Assembly: GCA_018829485.1 (NCBI GenBank)
Contig: JAHJTU010000089.1
Coordinates: 1-11,926 of the forward strand
Length of the DNA stretch: 11,926 bases
Reading direction: 5' to 3'
Source: Nanobdellota archaeon
Lineage (GTDB): Archaea > Nanobdellota > Nanobdellia > Pacearchaeales > UBA12030
The translations under genes and the position numbers were made by a program. Numbering within the stretch: the stretch's first letter is position 1; every line of letters begins with the position of its first letter. The notes under the pieces are model-generated. The model was given only the letters and a program-made list of their open reading frames with translations, was not told the origin of the DNA and did not search any database. This document shows, one piece after another, positions 1 through 6,565 of this stretch.

Positions 1-10
1 ATTTTTATGA

Positions 11-43
11 TATAAAAATTTAACTATAATAATCTTTTTAACC
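11..43 (+). promoter_or_regulatory. Possible promoter of the DNA ligase gene
   Basis: Two A+T boxes precede the ligase ATG at 64: TATAAAAATTT at 11-21 and CTTTTTAACC at 34-43. The first would give a leader of roughly 20 nt. The second, centred about 26 nt before the ATG, would give a leaderless transcript. The background is so A+T-rich that neither can be chosen with confidence, and the upstream gene lies outside the window. Confidence 0.3.
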
Positions 44-63
44 TTGAAAATCTTTCTGCTTTT

Positions 64-1701
64 ATGAAATACTCTGAACTTGCTCAGTTATATGAAAAAC
101 TTGGAGCAACAACAAAAAAACTTGAGAAAAGAGATATTCTTGCTGAATTCTATAAGAAAGCAAGTGATTTGAGCATTATTGTTAAATTATCACAGGGAAT
201 TATTGGTGTTGATTTTGGTGTTGCAAAGCAAATGATGAAAGATGTTATTAAGAAAGCTTATGGTGCATCTGATTCTGAAATAATTCATAAGTTCAAGGAA
301 ACAGGTGATTTAGGAAAAGTTGCAGAGTATTTTACTTCTCATAGAAAACAGAGAACATTGCAGCATCATGAATTAAGTGTAAGAAAAGTTTATGAAAATC
401 TTATGAAACTTCCTTCTTTAACTGGACAAGGAAGTGTTGAACGCAAGGTTGATTTAATTGCGGAATTATTAAGTAATGCATCTTCTTCAGAAGCAAGATA
501 TATTGTGAGAACTGTTATTGGTGATTTAAGAGTTGGTGTTGCTGAAGGTATTATAAGAGATGCAATTGCTAAGGCATTTAATCAAGAGAGCAAGGATGTT
601 GAAAGAGCTTATGATTTCTTAGGTGATTATGGTGAAGTTGCAGAAAGAGCATCAAAAGGAAAAATAAAAGCAGAAATAGAAATTGGCAAGCCAGTAAGAG
701 TTATGTTAGCTGAAAGAAGCAAGGGTTTGAAAGAAGCATTAGAAAAATTTGAAAATCCTGCATTGGAATTGAAATATGATGGTTTTAGATTATCAATACA
801 TAAAGAAGGAAAAGATGTATGGCTTTATTCTAGAAGAAATGAGAATGTTACAAAGCAGTTTCCTGAATTAGTTGAATTTGCAAGAAGTAATATTAAAGCA
901 AAAGAATGCATAATTGAAGGAGAAGTTCTTGCAGTTGATAAGCATGGGAGGTCATTGCCATTTCAAAGATTAAGCAGAAGAGTGCAGAGAAAGTATCATA
1001 TTGAAAAAATGTCCATAGAAATTCCAATTCAGATGAATTTCTTTGATATTATTTATTTAAATGGAAAAAATATGATGCATGAAAAACTTTCTGTTAGATG
1101 GCATGCTTTGAAGAAAATTATTAAGCAAGTAAAAGAAAAATTTCAGCTTGCAGAACATATTGAGACAAAAAATCTGAAGCAGGCTGAGAAATTCTATGCT
1201 TATTCATTAAAAAAAGGACAAGAAGGTTTGATTATTAAAAATCTTGATGCATTTTATCAGCCTGGAAAAAGAGTTGGTTACTGGTTAAAAGTAAAACCAA
1301 TTCTTGAACCCTTAGATTTAGTTATTGTTGGTGGAGAATGGGGTGAAGGAAAAAGAACAAAATGGTTAGGAAGTTTGCTTCTTGCATGTAAAGGAAAAGG
1401 CAAGTTTTTAGAAACAGCAAAAATGGGTTCAGGATTAACTGAAAAGCAGCTTGAAGAAATGACAAGAAAACTAAAGTCATTAATTATTGAAGAGCATGGC
1501 AATCATGTAATAATAAAGCCAAAGATTGTTATTGAAGTTGGTTATGAAGAAATTCAAAGAAGTCCCAAGTATCCTACTGGTTATGCATTAAGATTTCCAA
1601 GATTACTGAGATTAAGAGAACAGGAAAAAACAGCAGATGATGTTAATACTCTTCATGATATTGAAAAGCTCTTTAATCAACAGAAAAAGGTAAGGAGTTA
1701 A
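64..1701 (+). CDS. lig: ATP-dependent DNA ligase (archaeal/eukaryotic LIG1 type)
   Basis: This enzyme seals nicks in duplex DNA with ATP through a ligase-AMP intermediate; in archaea it joins Okazaki fragments and completes repair. The 545 aa are near the usual 550-600 for archaeal replicative ligases. An all-helical N-terminal DNA-binding domain fills about residues 1-200. The nucleotidyltransferase core follows: motif I K237-Y-D-G (K237 is the expected adenylated lysine), motif IIIa around E285-G-E287, motif III FFDIIYLNG, motif IV E387-G-L-I-I-K392 and motif V around W407-L-K-V-K-P412. The C-terminal third is the OB-fold domain, and all catalytic motifs look intact. The ATG at 64 gives the expected N-terminus (MKYSELAQLYEKL). 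The stop overlaps, tail to tail, the stop of the minus-strand gene at 1698. MCM and an RPA-like gene lie downstream on the same strand, which fits a replication role. Confidence 0.96.
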   Translation: MKYSELAQLYEKLGATTKKLEKRDILAEFYKKASDLSIIVKLSQGIIGVDFGVAKQMMKDVIKKAYGASDSEIIHKFKETGDLGKVAEYFTSHRKQRTLQHHELSVRKVYENLMKLPSLTGQGSVERKVDLIAELLSNASSSEARYIVRTVIGDLRVGVAEGIIRDAIAKAFNQESKDVERAYDFLGDYGEVAERASKGKIKAEIEIGKPVRVMLAERSKGLKEALEKFENPALELKYDGFRLSIHKEGKDVWLYSRRNENVTKQFPELVEFARSNIKAKECIIEGEVLAVDKHGRSLPFQRLSRRVQRKYHIEKMSIEIPIQMNFFDIIYLNGKNMMHEKLSVRWHALKKIIKQVKEKFQLAEHIETKNLKQAEKFYAYSLKKGQEGLIIKNLDAFYQPGKRVGYWLKVKPILEPLDLVIVGGEWGEGKRTKWLGSLLLACKGKGKFLETAKMGSGLTEKQLEEMTRKLKSLIIEEHGNHVIIKPKIVIEVGYEEIQRSPKYPTGYALRFPRLLRLREQEKTADDVNTLHDIEKLFNQQKKVRS

Positions 1702-2156
1702 GCATAATCGCAATAAGAAGCTTCAATAAGTTTTTTTTCAGTCACAGAAAGAATTCTAGCATTTCTATTATTTCTAATATCTTCATCTAATCTAAATCTT
1801 AGTGTTTGTAAATTCATTCCAATTCCACTAGATTCAGCATAAAGCTCAAATATTTTGTATATCAAATAATCTTCTTCCTTCATTTTTTTCTTGTTTCTTC
1901 TTCCTTTTAATACATCAAAAAAAGAATCATTAATTTGTACATTAAGATATTTTTCTTTTTCATCTCTTCTTGTCATTATATCTGATAATGCATCAAGCAC
2001 AAGTCCTATTCTGTTTGTTCTCTGTAAAACTTGTTTGCCCTTTGGTGTATTGTATGCAGCTACATAATACTTATTTCTAACAATGTTATAAGTACCAAAA
2101 TTAGCACTAAGCAATTCTAATGATTGCACATTTTGAGATTCTTGTCTTTCATCCAT
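1698..2156 (-). CDS. Unrecognised 152-aa charged, probably helical protein
   Basis: I do not recognise this protein. It is 152 aa with no signal peptide, membrane segment or metal-binding cysteine cluster. The middle is rich in Arg, Lys, Asp and Glu (for instance IMTRRDEKEKYL and LKGRRNKKKMKEED), and the predicted character is mostly alpha-helical, so a soluble cytoplasmic protein is likely. The ATG at 2156 is chosen because a palindromic TTTATAAA lies about 33-40 bases upstream on this strand. Its codon use resembles its neighbours. It is convergent with DNA ligase, sharing four bases at the stop codons, and divergent from TBP. A regulatory or nucleic-acid-associated role is possible from charge and context, but nothing in the sequence proves one. 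That it is a real gene is supported by the clean open frame, the promoter-like box and its tight fit between neighbours. Confidence 0.75.
   Translation of the reverse strand: MDERQESQNVQSLELLSANFGTYNIVRNKYYVAAYNTPKGKQVLQRTNRIGLVLDALSDIMTRRDEKEKYLNVQINDSFFDVLKGRRNKKKMKEEDYLIYKIFELYAESSGIGMNLQTLRFRLDEDIRNNRNARILSVTEKKLIEASYCDYA
1731..1738 (+). terminator. T8 run, likely terminator of DNA ligase
   Basis: Eight consecutive T residues begin about 30 bases after the ligase stop, with no stem-loop, as in archaeal oligo-U termination. The run lies inside the C-terminal coding part of the convergent minus-strand gene, where it encodes a Glu-Lys-Lys stretch on the other strand. Confidence 0.45.
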
Positions 2157-2188
2157 TTCCTTAGCCTAACTCTAAATACTTGGAACCC

Positions 2189-2196
2189 TTTATAAA
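2189..2196 (-). promoter_or_regulatory. TATA-like box of the 152-aa minus-strand gene
   Basis: The palindromic octamer TTTATAAA lies 33-40 bases upstream of the ATG at 2156. A transcript starting about 25 bases downstream of the box would have a leader of around ten bases. Because the box is symmetric it could also be read by plus-strand transcription toward TBP. Confidence 0.45.
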
Positions 2197-2258
2197 GTTA
2201 ACCACTTCAAAGTTTTAATGTTTTTAAACAAATGTTTAAATATCTTTCTAACTCTTTT

Positions 2259-2273
2259 TAAAGTATTTATAAA
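2259..2273 (+). promoter_or_regulatory. Probable BRE/TATA promoter of the TBP gene
   Basis: TTTATAAA at 2266-2273 is preceded by purine-rich AAAGTA, resembling a BRE/TATA pair. Transcription would start near 2297, leaving a leader of about 35 nt that contains GGGG at 2322-2325, seven bases before the ATG. A second TATA-like stretch (TTTAAATA near 2235) lies further upstream. Confidence 0.5.
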
Positions 2274-2332
2274 GCCAATTTAAAAGTTTTTTGGTTTTGT
2301 TGTTTTTTAATAAGGAAAATCGGGGAAAGAAA

Positions 2333-2878
2333 ATGACTAAAAAATCTAATTTGAAAATACAAAATATTGTTGCTACAGCTTCCTTAGGAAAGAAAGTCCC
2401 TTTAGTGAAATTTGCTTCTTCCCAGCCAGATAGTGAGTATAATCCAGAACAATTTCCAGGATTAGTATTGAGAATTAAAAAGCCTAAGTCAGCAGTTCTT
2501 GTTTTCTCTTCTGGAAACCTTGTATGCACTGGAACAAAAAGTGTTGCTCAAGTAAGAGAAGTAATTGGTAAGGTTATTGGAAAATTAAGAAAGATTAAGA
2601 TTAATATTAGGGGTAAACCAAGAATAAATGTACAGAATATTGTTGCATCTGGAAGTGTTGGATTAAATCTTGACTTGAATTATTTGACAATTAAAATGGA
2701 TAACACAGAATATGAACCAGAACAATTTCCAGGATTAGTATATAAATTGCCTGAAATTAATGCAACTTTCTTGCTTTTCAGCAATGGAAAGCTTGTGTGC
2801 ACTGGAACAAAGAACAGGCCTCAATTAGATCACGCAATGAAGCTGCTAGTGAAAAATTTAAAAAGTTTGAAAACATAA
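2333..2878 (+). CDS. tbp: TATA-box-binding protein (TBP)
   Basis: TBP binds the TATA box and, with TFB, recruits archaeal RNA polymerase. The 181-aa protein is almost only the saddle-shaped core: two pseudo-repeats of about 90 residues, each starting with a (K/N)-I/V-Q-N-I-V-A strand and carrying E-Y-x-P-E-Q-F-P-G-L-V, then F-S-x-G-x-L-V-C-T-G-T-K. These are the hallmark TBP motifs with the phenylalanines that kink DNA. There is no extended acidic C-terminal tail; it ends KNLKSLKT. I start at the ATG at 2333 because it gives the usual short N-terminus before the first strand. The frame is open upstream to a TTG at 2291, but those extra 14 residues are not TBP-like. The repeats are 273 bases apart at DNA level and include a long exact match (see findings). 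MCM begins 39 bases downstream after T-runs. Confidence 0.97.
   Translation: MTKKSNLKIQNIVATASLGKKVPLVKFASSQPDSEYNPEQFPGLVLRIKKPKSAVLVFSSGNLVCTGTKSVAQVREVIGKVIGKLRKIKINIRGKPRINVQNIVASGSVGLNLDLNYLTIKMDNTEYEPEQFPGLVYKLPEINATFLLFSNGKLVCTGTKNRPQLDHAMKLLVKNLKSLKT
2444..2741 (+). repeat. Intragenic direct repeat within the TBP gene
   Basis: Positions 2444-2468 and 2717-2741 are identical over 25 bases, and 2525-2538 and 2798-2811 over 14 bases. Both pairs are offset by exactly 273 bases (91 codons), the spacing of the two TBP pseudo-repeats. They encode the PEQFPGLV and CTGTK motifs of each half. Confidence 0.9.
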
Positions 2879-2879
2879 C

Positions 2880-2901
2880 TTTTTTTACTTTTTTTATTTT
2901 T
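2880..2901 (+). terminator. Tandem T-runs after TBP
   Basis: Immediately after the TBP stop come T7, AC, T7, A and T5 with no stem-loop, a typical archaeal oligo-U terminator. It also occupies the space before MCM. Full termination would therefore require an MCM promoter inside the end of TBP; TTTAAAAA at 2858-2865 is a possible but weak candidate. Confidence 0.6.
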
Positions 2902-2917
2902 AAAATAGGGGGAAGAA

Positions 2918-4927
2918 ATGCAAACAGAAGATTTAATTTTAGAAGCAAAACAATTTTTTGAAACTAATAAAGCCCTAATTGGAAAAGCATCAAAAGACGG
3001 AGAAAAGAGTGTTTTTGTGGAATTTAATACTCTTGTTGATCATAATCCTGCTTTTGCTGAAGTTCTTTTACAAAAGCCTGAAGAGATGTTTAGAATTCTT
3101 GATATTGCTTTAAATGAAACTGGTTTAATAAAAAATGCAAAAACAAGGGTGTTTAATCTTCCAGAAATGCAGTATATTAGAGTAAGAGATGTAAGAAGTA
3201 AACATCTTGGTAATTTTGTTTATGTTGAGGGTTTAGTAAGGCAAGCAAGTGATGTTAGACCACAAGTTATATCAGCAAAATTCGAATGTCCTGCTTGCGG
3301 TTCTACTTTAAGTGTTTTGCAAGTTGAAAAACAATTTAGAGAGCCATTTAGATGCTCTTGTGGAAGGAGAGGAAAATTCAAATTAGTTGGAAAAGAATTA
3401 GTTGATGCTCAAAGACTTGTAATTGAAGAATCTCCAGATGCATTAGAAGGTGGAGAACAACCAAGAAGATTAGATGTTTTTCTTAAAGAAGATTTAGTTG
3501 AGCCAAAAATGGAAAGAAAAACAACACCAGGAAGCAGAGTGCGAGCTATAGGTGTTATTAAGGAAATTCCGATTCCACTTAAAAGCGGAGCAATAATGAC
3601 AAGGTTTAATTTGGCAATGGATGCGAATAATATTATTCCATTAGAAGAATCATATGAAGAATATGATATTACAGAAGAAGATGAAAAAGCAATAAAAGAA
3701 TTTGCAGAACAAAAAGATGTTTATGAAAAACTTAGAGATATGATTGCACCTTCTTTATTTGGTTATGAAGAAATAAAAGAAGCAATTTCATTACAGCTTT
3801 TTGGTGGCATAAAGAAAAAAAGAAGAGATAATACAGTAAGCAGGGGTGATATTCATGTTTTGCTTATTGGTGATCCTGGAACAGGCAAGAGTGTTATGTT
3901 GCAGTTTATTTCAAAAAATGCACCTAAAGCAAGATATGTTGCTGGAAGAGCTACAAGTTCTGCAGGATTAACTGCAACTGTTGTTAAAGATGAATTCTTA
4001 AGGGGGTGGAGTTTGGAAGCTGGAGCATTAGTACTTGCTAATAAAGGAATTCTTTGTATTGATGAATTGGAAAAAATGGATCCGCAAGATAGGGCAGCTG
4101 CACACGAAGCATTAGAGCAACAGCAAGTTACTGTAAGTAAGGCAACAATTCAGGCAACATTAAGAGCAGAAACAACTGTATTAGCAGCAGCAAATCCAAA
4201 ATTGGGAAGATTTGACACAACAAGATCTATTTCAGAACAAATAGACTTGCCACCAACTTTAATTAACAGATTTGATTTAATTTTTTCATTAAAAGATATT
4301 CCACAAAAAGGAATTGATGAAGCAATTGCAGATCATGTTTTAAAGGAACATTCAACAAAGAAAAAAGTACCATTTGACACCAAGTTTTTGAGAAAATATG
4401 TTGCTTATGCAAAACAAAAAGTATTTCCACAATTAACAGAAGCAGCAATGAGAGAAATAAAACAATTTTATGTTGAATTAAGAAATAGTGTAACAACAGT
4501 TCAAGAAGGAAGACCAATTTCAATTCCAATTTCTGCAAGACAATTGGATGCTTTAATTAGACTTGCAGAAGCATCAGCAAGAGTAAGATTAGGTGATAAA
4601 GTAACAAGAGAGGATGCAAGAAGAGCAATAAAGTTAATGCATTACTGCTTGAAACAAGTTGGATTTGATTATGAAACACAGCAATTTGATGTTGATAGAA
4701 TTTTAACAGGAGTTTCAGCAACAACAAGAAGCAAAATTTTCACAGTCAAAGATGCATTAATAAGATTAGAAGATAGAATTGGAAAGAAGCTTATTCCAAT
4801 AGAAGATATTAGAAAAGAAGTTTCAGACAAAGGACTTGATCCAGATTCTGTTGATGAAATTATTGAAAAACTTAAAAGGGATGGAGATATATTTGAACCT
4901 AAGAAAGGATTTGTTCAGAGAATTTAA
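2918..4927 (+). CDS. mcm: Replicative minichromosome maintenance helicase MCM
   Basis: MCM is the hexameric AAA+ 3'-5' helicase that unwinds DNA at archaeal replication forks. The 669 aa match the usual length. An N-terminal DNA-binding region holds a zinc-ribbon-like cluster C124-x2-C127-x18-C146-x-C148 inside the OB fold. The AAA+ domain has Walker A G318-D-P-G-T-G-K324-S, Walker B with D382-E383 (LCIDELEKMD), sensor 1 N426 in AAANPKLGRFD, and an arginine finger R451 in INRFDLIF, where most MCMs have SRFD. A lid region follows, and the last 65 residues or so form a winged helix. No intein or frameshift is seen. The ATG at 2918 is preceded by a G-rich AGGGGGAAG, one of the few SD-like stretches in the window. 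The RPA-like gene 11 bases downstream is probably co-transcribed and encodes a single-strand-binding partner for the fork. Confidence 0.97.
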   Translation: MQTEDLILEAKQFFETNKALIGKASKDGEKSVFVEFNTLVDHNPAFAEVLLQKPEEMFRILDIALNETGLIKNAKTRVFNLPEMQYIRVRDVRSKHLGNFVYVEGLVRQASDVRPQVISAKFECPACGSTLSVLQVEKQFREPFRCSCGRRGKFKLVGKELVDAQRLVIEESPDALEGGEQPRRLDVFLKEDLVEPKMERKTTPGSRVRAIGVIKEIPIPLKSGAIMTRFNLAMDANNIIPLEESYEEYDITEEDEKAIKEFAEQKDVYEKLRDMIAPSLFGYEEIKEAISLQLFGGIKKKRRDNTVSRGDIHVLLIGDPGTGKSVMLQFISKNAPKARYVAGRATSSAGLTATVVKDEFLRGWSLEAGALVLANKGILCIDELEKMDPQDRAAAHEALEQQQVTVSKATIQATLRAETTVLAAANPKLGRFDTTRSISEQIDLPPTLINRFDLIFSLKDIPQKGIDEAIADHVLKEHSTKKKVPFDTKFLRKYVAYAKQKVFPQLTEAAMREIKQFYVELRNSVTTVQEGRPISIPISARQLDALIRLAEASARVRLGDKVTREDARRAIKLMHYCLKQVGFDYETQQFDVDRILTGVSATTRSKIFTVKDALIRLEDRIGKKLIPIEDIRKEVSDKGLDPDSVDEIIEKLKRDGDIFEPKKGFVQRI

Positions 4928-4938
4928 ACTTTAGAAAA

Positions 4939-5625
4939 ATGTCAGATGATTTTAAAACAAAAGAAGGAGAAATAAATACTGTAGGTAGAATGACAGCTTA
5001 CAAAGTATGGCTTTCTGATATTAAAGAAAGAGAATTCAAACAGCAACAAGGAGTTCCTTCTCATGTTGATATTAATGGGAGAAGAGTTTCAAGAGTTAAT
5101 ATTATTGCATCTGTTGTTGATAAATTTGTTTCTGAAAACCAAAATTATTCTTCATTAACATTAGATGATGGCTCAGAACAATTAAGACTTAAAGCATTTG
5201 CTGATTCAACTGAAATGCTTAATGCAATTGAAATAGGAGATATTATTTTAACAATTGCAAAATTAAGAACTTATAATAATGAAACATATTTGATGCCAGA
5301 GATATTAAGAAAAGTTTCTTCTAAAGAAGCATTGTTGAGAAGATTAGAGTTAATTTTAGAACATGGAAAAAGAGAACCTTATACAAGTAAAAGAACAGAA
5401 CAAACAAGAATAATACAAGAAAAAGAAAGCACAAGCAATCCAGAAGATACATTAAAGGAGAAATTAAGAGCTTTAATCTCAAAATTAGATGAAGGTGAGG
5501 GTGTTGAAATAACAAAACTTGAAGAAACATATCCTGACAAAGAAAAATTAGCAAAATTTATTGAAGATTTCTTAAGTGAAGGTGAAGCTTATGAACCTCG
5601 CCCAGGCAAGATTAAGTTGATTTAG
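4939..5625 (+). CDS. RPA32-like single-stranded DNA-binding subunit (OB fold plus winged helix)
   Basis: This is probably an archaeal RPA-family or RPA-associated protein (COG3390-like), which works with the large RPA subunit to coat single-stranded DNA. The 228 aa comprise an N-terminal OB fold (about residues 12-128), with the strand pattern VSRVNIIASVVDKFVSENQNYSSLTLDDGSEQLRLKAF (shown as fragments VSRVNIIASVVDKF and LTLDDGSEQLRLKAF), a charged linker (about 135-165) and a C-terminal winged-helix-like segment (about 166-228). No zinc finger is present. This order resembles eukaryotic RPA32 and its P. furiosus counterpart. It begins 11 bases after the MCM stop, so co-transcription is likely. 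It ends two bases before the convergent lipoprotein gene. The large RPA subunit gene is not in the window. The exact paralogue assignment (RPA32, Stn1-like or RPA-associated protein) cannot be made by eye. Confidence 0.8.
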   Translation: MSDDFKTKEGEINTVGRMTAYKVWLSDIKEREFKQQQGVPSHVDINGRRVSRVNIIASVVDKFVSENQNYSSLTLDDGSEQLRLKAFADSTEMLNAIEIGDIILTIAKLRTYNNETYLMPEILRKVSSKEALLRRLELILEHGKREPYTSKRTEQTRIIQEKESTSNPEDTLKEKLRALISKLDEGEGVEITKLEETYPDKEKLAKFIEDFLSEGEAYEPRPGKIKLI

Positions 5626-5627
5626 AT

Positions 5628-6017
5628 TTATTCCTTTGATTCTTTTGTCTGGCCTAATATACCTAATATATTTATCTGTTCACCATATATTATATAAAAT
5701 CGCTCTAATCCCTCACCTTCATTTGGTCTAGGAATAATTATCTCAATAATAGTTCCTGGCTCAATTAAAGCATCTATAGTTTCTTTATTTATTGGTGTAT
5801 TTTCTCTTTCCTCTACTTGGATTCCTTTTCTTCCATACCTTGTATCCATGGAAAAAGAATACCTACTGTGCCTTCCATAACCGGCTGGCATATAACTTTC
5901 AGAAAAAACAGTTCCTTTCAACTCCATAAAATCTATACTTTTTTCAACACATCCATTTAAAAGAGGCATTGCTAAAAGTGATGCTCCTGCAATTAAACCT
6001 TTATACCAGTTTTTCAT
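5628..6017 (-). CDS. Putative lipoprotein of unknown function
   Basis: I do not recognise the family. Starting at the ATG at 6017 gives 129 aa with a classic lipoprotein-like N-terminus: basic start MKNWYK, hydrophobic segment at about residues 7-20, then L20-N-G-C23, resembling a lipobox with C23 as the lipidated residue. The remaining 106 residues would be outside the membrane. They are mixed alpha/beta, with a GYGRHSRYSF stretch and a conserved-looking 'IEPGTIIEIIIPRPNEGEG' segment. The frame is open upstream to 6095, but that start would put 26 Tyr/Phe/Lys-rich residues before the signal and lies beyond the TATA-like box at 6049-6056, so I reject it. It converges on the RPA-like gene with a two-base gap and diverges from the 131-aa gene at 6106. 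A simple single-pass anchor is the alternative to lipidation. Confidence 0.72.
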   Translation of the reverse strand: MKNWYKGLIAGASLLAMPLLNGCVEKSIDFMELKGTVFSESYMPAGYGRHSRYSFSMDTRYGRKGIQVEERENTPINKETIDALIEPGTIIEIIIPRPNEGEGLERFYIIYGEQINILGILGQTKESKE

Positions 6018-6048
6018 TTTCCTTAACCTATAATAATATATACCAAAA

Positions 6049-6062
6049 TATTTAAACCTTTT
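6049..6062 (-). promoter_or_regulatory. BRE/TATA promoter of the putative lipoprotein
   Basis: Read on the minus strand, AAAAGG is followed by TTTAAATATTTT, matching the archaeal BRE/TATA pattern. The box is 32-39 bases upstream of the ATG at 6017. The same AAAGGTTTAAATATTTT string occurs on the plus strand before the gene at 8246, supporting a genuine promoter. Confidence 0.65.
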
Positions 6063-6069
6063 CTTAAAG

Positions 6070-6083
6070 CAAAACATATAAAA
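6070..6083 (+). promoter_or_regulatory. TATA promoter of the 131-aa gene, probably leaderless
   Basis: CATATAAAAG begins 31 bases before the ATG at 6106, preceded by AAAGCAAAA. This spacing places the transcription start at or next to the ATG. It is nearly identical to the promoter before aIF2-beta, and it lies back to back with the lipoprotein promoter. Confidence 0.7.
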
Positions 6084-6105
6084 GTTTTTCTGCACTTATT
6101 CTGTT

Positions 6106-6501
6106 ATGGATGTTAAAGCTGAGGGATTAGAAACTCTTATTAGAGAATTTGAAGGACCAAATCATGAAGTTAATGGTTATGCTCTTGCATTATTCAGATC
6201 TTATGGTCCGGTATTAGAATTAGTTGGAGAGAGAACTTATTGGAATTCTAGGTATGGTGCAGAGTCACACATTATTAATGTTCCATCAAGATTGGAAGTT
6301 CTTAATAACAAAGGAGAATGGCAACAACATCCAGTTATTTTTGATCACCATAATCATTTAACTATCTTTTTGGCTGGTAGGGGTTATTATTCCATTTACA
6401 ATGGAATATCTAATGACAAAAAATTGTATGAGCAAGCCAAAGAAAAGGGGCTAACACAAGGAAGTATCTTTAATTTAAAATTAATTCCAAAAAGAGATTG
6501 A
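6106..6501 (+). CDS. Unrecognised 131-aa soluble protein
   Basis: I do not recognise this protein. It is 131 aa with no signal peptide or membrane segment and no cysteine. It looks mixed alpha/beta: an N-terminal helix (LETLIREFEG), a beta-rich middle (ALALFRSYGPVLELVGERTYW, with VIFDHHNHLTIFLAG later), and a C-terminal helix before a final strand. The His-rich D-H-H-N-H patch at about residues 85-89 is the most distinctive element and could bind a metal or be catalytic, which is inference. Start choice is firm: the TATA box is 31 bases upstream of this ATG, implying a leaderless message. It diverges from the putative lipoprotein and is followed by a separate, near-identical promoter for aIF2-beta, so it is probably a monocistronic unit. 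Confidence 0.78.
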   Translation: MDVKAEGLETLIREFEGPNHEVNGYALALFRSYGPVLELVGERTYWNSRYGAESHIINVPSRLEVLNNKGEWQQHPVIFDHHNHLTIFLAGRGYYSIYNGISNDKKLYEQAKEKGLTQGSIFNLKLIPKRD

Positions 6502-6528
6502 TAATCCTAACACAAATCTTTCTTTAAA

Positions 6529-6544
6529 GGCAAACATATAAAAG
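6529..6544 (+). promoter_or_regulatory. TATA promoter of the aIF2-beta operon, probably leaderless
   Basis: AAAGGCAAA followed by CATATAAAAG (6535-6544) begins 31 bases before the ATG at 6566, the same element and spacing as before 6106. No Shine-Dalgarno sequence lies between the box and the start codon, which fits a leaderless transcript. Confidence 0.72.
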
Positions 6545-6565
6545 ATTGCTTTTTCTCTGAGAAAT

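Noticed and set aside
2291..2332. Upstream TTG start that would add 14 residues to TBP
   Set aside because: The added residues are not TBP-like, the TTG would leave little leader after the TATA box, and the ATG at 2333 gives a standard TBP N-terminus.
2879..2917. TTTTTAAAATA before MCM as its TATA box
   Set aside because: It is only 13-21 bases before the ATG, so transcription would begin inside the gene. It is better read as the end of the TBP terminator T-runs.
4263..4538. Long antisense open frames within MCM, the RPA-like gene, DNA ligase and MetRS
   Set aside because: They are low-complexity Leu/Phe-rich translations caused by biased codons of the true genes, with no promoter or start context.
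6018..6095. Longer N-terminus for the minus-strand putative lipoprotein
   Set aside because: It would bury the signal sequence behind 26 residues and place the start upstream of the TATA-like box at 6049-6056. The ATG at 6017 gives a proper lipoprotein-like start.
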